A program made the position numbers and the translations under genes. Positions 63,269 to 64,000 of a DNA stretch of 64,000 bases are shown here, piece by piece. Within the stretch, counting starts at the first letter, position 1. Every line of letters begins with the position of its first letter. The notes under the pieces were generated by a model. The model saw only the letters and a list, made by a program, of their open reading frames with translations. It did no database searches and was not told the DNA's origin. The stretch is from Metabacillus sp. KUDC1714 (GTDB taxonomy: Bacteria; Bacillota; Bacilli; Bacillales; Bacillaceae): the NCBI RefSeq assembly GCF_014217835.1, contig NZ_CP055263.1, positions 868,001 through 932,000 on the forward strand. Reading direction: 5' to 3'.

Positions 63269-64000
63269 CTAGATATTAACTTTTTCTATCTTAAGCTCGG
63301 CTTTATATTTCTTCCTTAATTTAATAAGCCTTACAATATTTAACGTCACCGCTTTTAAAACTGCATATGTTGGTACAGCCAAGATCATGCCCAGGACCCC
63401 ACCAAAACTACCTGCCCCAATTAATAGTAAAATGATCGTTAAAGGGTGTGTATTTAATCGTTTTCCGATGATTAGTGGGGACAAGAAATTCCCATCAATT
63501 TGTTGAACTACTGTAACAACAATTGCAGCTAGTAACGCCTTTGTGGGTGAATCAAGTAAAGCAATAATCACTGCAGGTGCAGCACCTATAAACGGTCCAA
63601 TATAAGGAATGATATTCGCAACCGCTACAACGATTCCAAGAACTAATGCATATTCAAGTCCGATAATTGTATAACCTATGAAACAGCCTACCCCTACTGC
63701 TAGTGACACAATTAACTGACCTTGTATATATGCTGCAAGTGTTTCATACAAATCTTGAAATATCTTTAACGCTTCATTACGATATGAAGTAGGTACAAAA
63801 TTCACTGCTGTTGAAGGTAGCTTGTGTCCGTCTTTTAACATATAGAATAAAATAAACGGCACTGTAATAATCGTTAATGTAATATTTGTCACTACGCCTA
63901 AAACTGTTGAAAAGCTTGAGGTAATGTTTTCAGGCAAGCTAGTTGCATAACCAGTTAGTGTTTCTTCTATTTGTTCAAATGATACATATTGTTGTTCCAT
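63269..64000 (-). CDS. yueF: AI-2E family transporter YueF, C-terminal part
   Basis: At least 243 residues of an eight-helix AI-2E/PerM-family permease, cut at the window edge. The family usually has about 350-370 residues, so about 120 N-terminal residues are missing although a Met codon happens to fall at 64000. ANIIPYIGPFIGA, QQIDGNFLSPLIIGKRL and the helix-rich layout identify it. Members export peptides, sodium or unknown compounds. The order yueF-yueG-yueH matches B. subtilis. Confidence 0.88.
   Translation of the reverse strand: MEQQYVSFEQIEETLTGYATSLPENITSSFSTVLGVVTNITLTIITVPFILFYMLKDGHKLPSTAVNFVPTSYRNEALKIFQDLYETLAAYIQGQLIVSLAVGVGCFIGYTIIGLEYALVLGIVVAVANIIPYIGPFIGAAPAVIIALLDSPTKALLAAIVVTVVQQIDGNFLSPLIIGKRLNTHPLTIILLLIGAGSFGGVLGMILAVPTYAVLKAVTLNIVRLIKLRKKYKAELKIEKVNI

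Overview
The window reads as a chromosomal segment of a low-GC, spore-forming member of the Bacillaceae. Ribosome-binding sites are of the AGGAGG type, intrinsic terminators are frequent, and from about 25.7 kb to the right edge the gene order follows the Bacillus subtilis yug/kap/pbpD/yux/mrp/com/deg/yue region (yugU, mstX-yugO, yugN, pgi, yugK-like, yuzA, yugI, alaT-alaR, yugF, yugE, patB, kapB, kapD, pbpD, yuxK, yufK, mrpABCDEFG, yuxO, comA-comP-comX-comQ, degQ, yueH-yueG-yueF). Protein divergence and inserted genes show it is not B. subtilis itself; species cannot be assigned from sequence reading alone.

Left part (1-25.5 kb) is accessory. It opens with a 152-bp tandem repeat array, probably continuing past the left edge, that ends about 30 bp before a DcuS/CitA/MalK-type sensor kinase and its response regulator. 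Then follow a PrmA-like methyltransferase, an aldo/keto reductase-SDR pair divergent from an HxlR regulator, and a low-oxygen block: a ba3-type cytochrome oxidase with small subunits, an Fnr regulator with a C-terminal cysteine cluster, and a three-gene NarL-type two-component operon. Perfect TGTGA-N6-TCACA boxes lie upstream of both the oxidase operon and the two-component operon, suggesting one oxygen-responsive circuit. A solo trpB, a PrsA-like foldase, an OmpR-type two-component system, a cold-shock protein, a MarR-MMPL exporter pair, an MBL-fold hydrolase and the spore coat transglutaminase tgl complete this part.

The middle (25.5-45.6 kb) holds housekeeping and sporulation functions: the Mistic homologue mstX with the YugO potassium channel, pgi, stress protein YugI, an ECF sigma factor with an unusually large anti-sigma-like partner, alanine transaminase with its Lrp-type regulator, a C-S lyase, a Cu/Zn-SOD-like lipoprotein lacking a copper ligand, KapB, KapD and PBP4. 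A second structured repeat pair lies directly upstream of pbpD; its sequence differs from the left array but its hairpin layout is the same and two stems differ by compensatory changes.

The right part (45.6-64 kb) carries the seven-gene Mrp Na+/H+ antiporter, YuxO, a PadR/HAAS pair, the complete comQXPA quorum-sensing locus with a previously uncalled 52-residue ComX precursor ending in Leu-Tyr-Trp-Tyr, and degQ with an upstream ComA-box-like site. A TerC protein, an HpaB-like flavin monooxygenase and the yueH-yueG-yueF genes (yueF cut by the window edge) close it. Several tiny genes were found by reading the gaps: a CoxIIa-like subunit, a second oxidase-associated peptide, comX, and three small proteins of unknown role.
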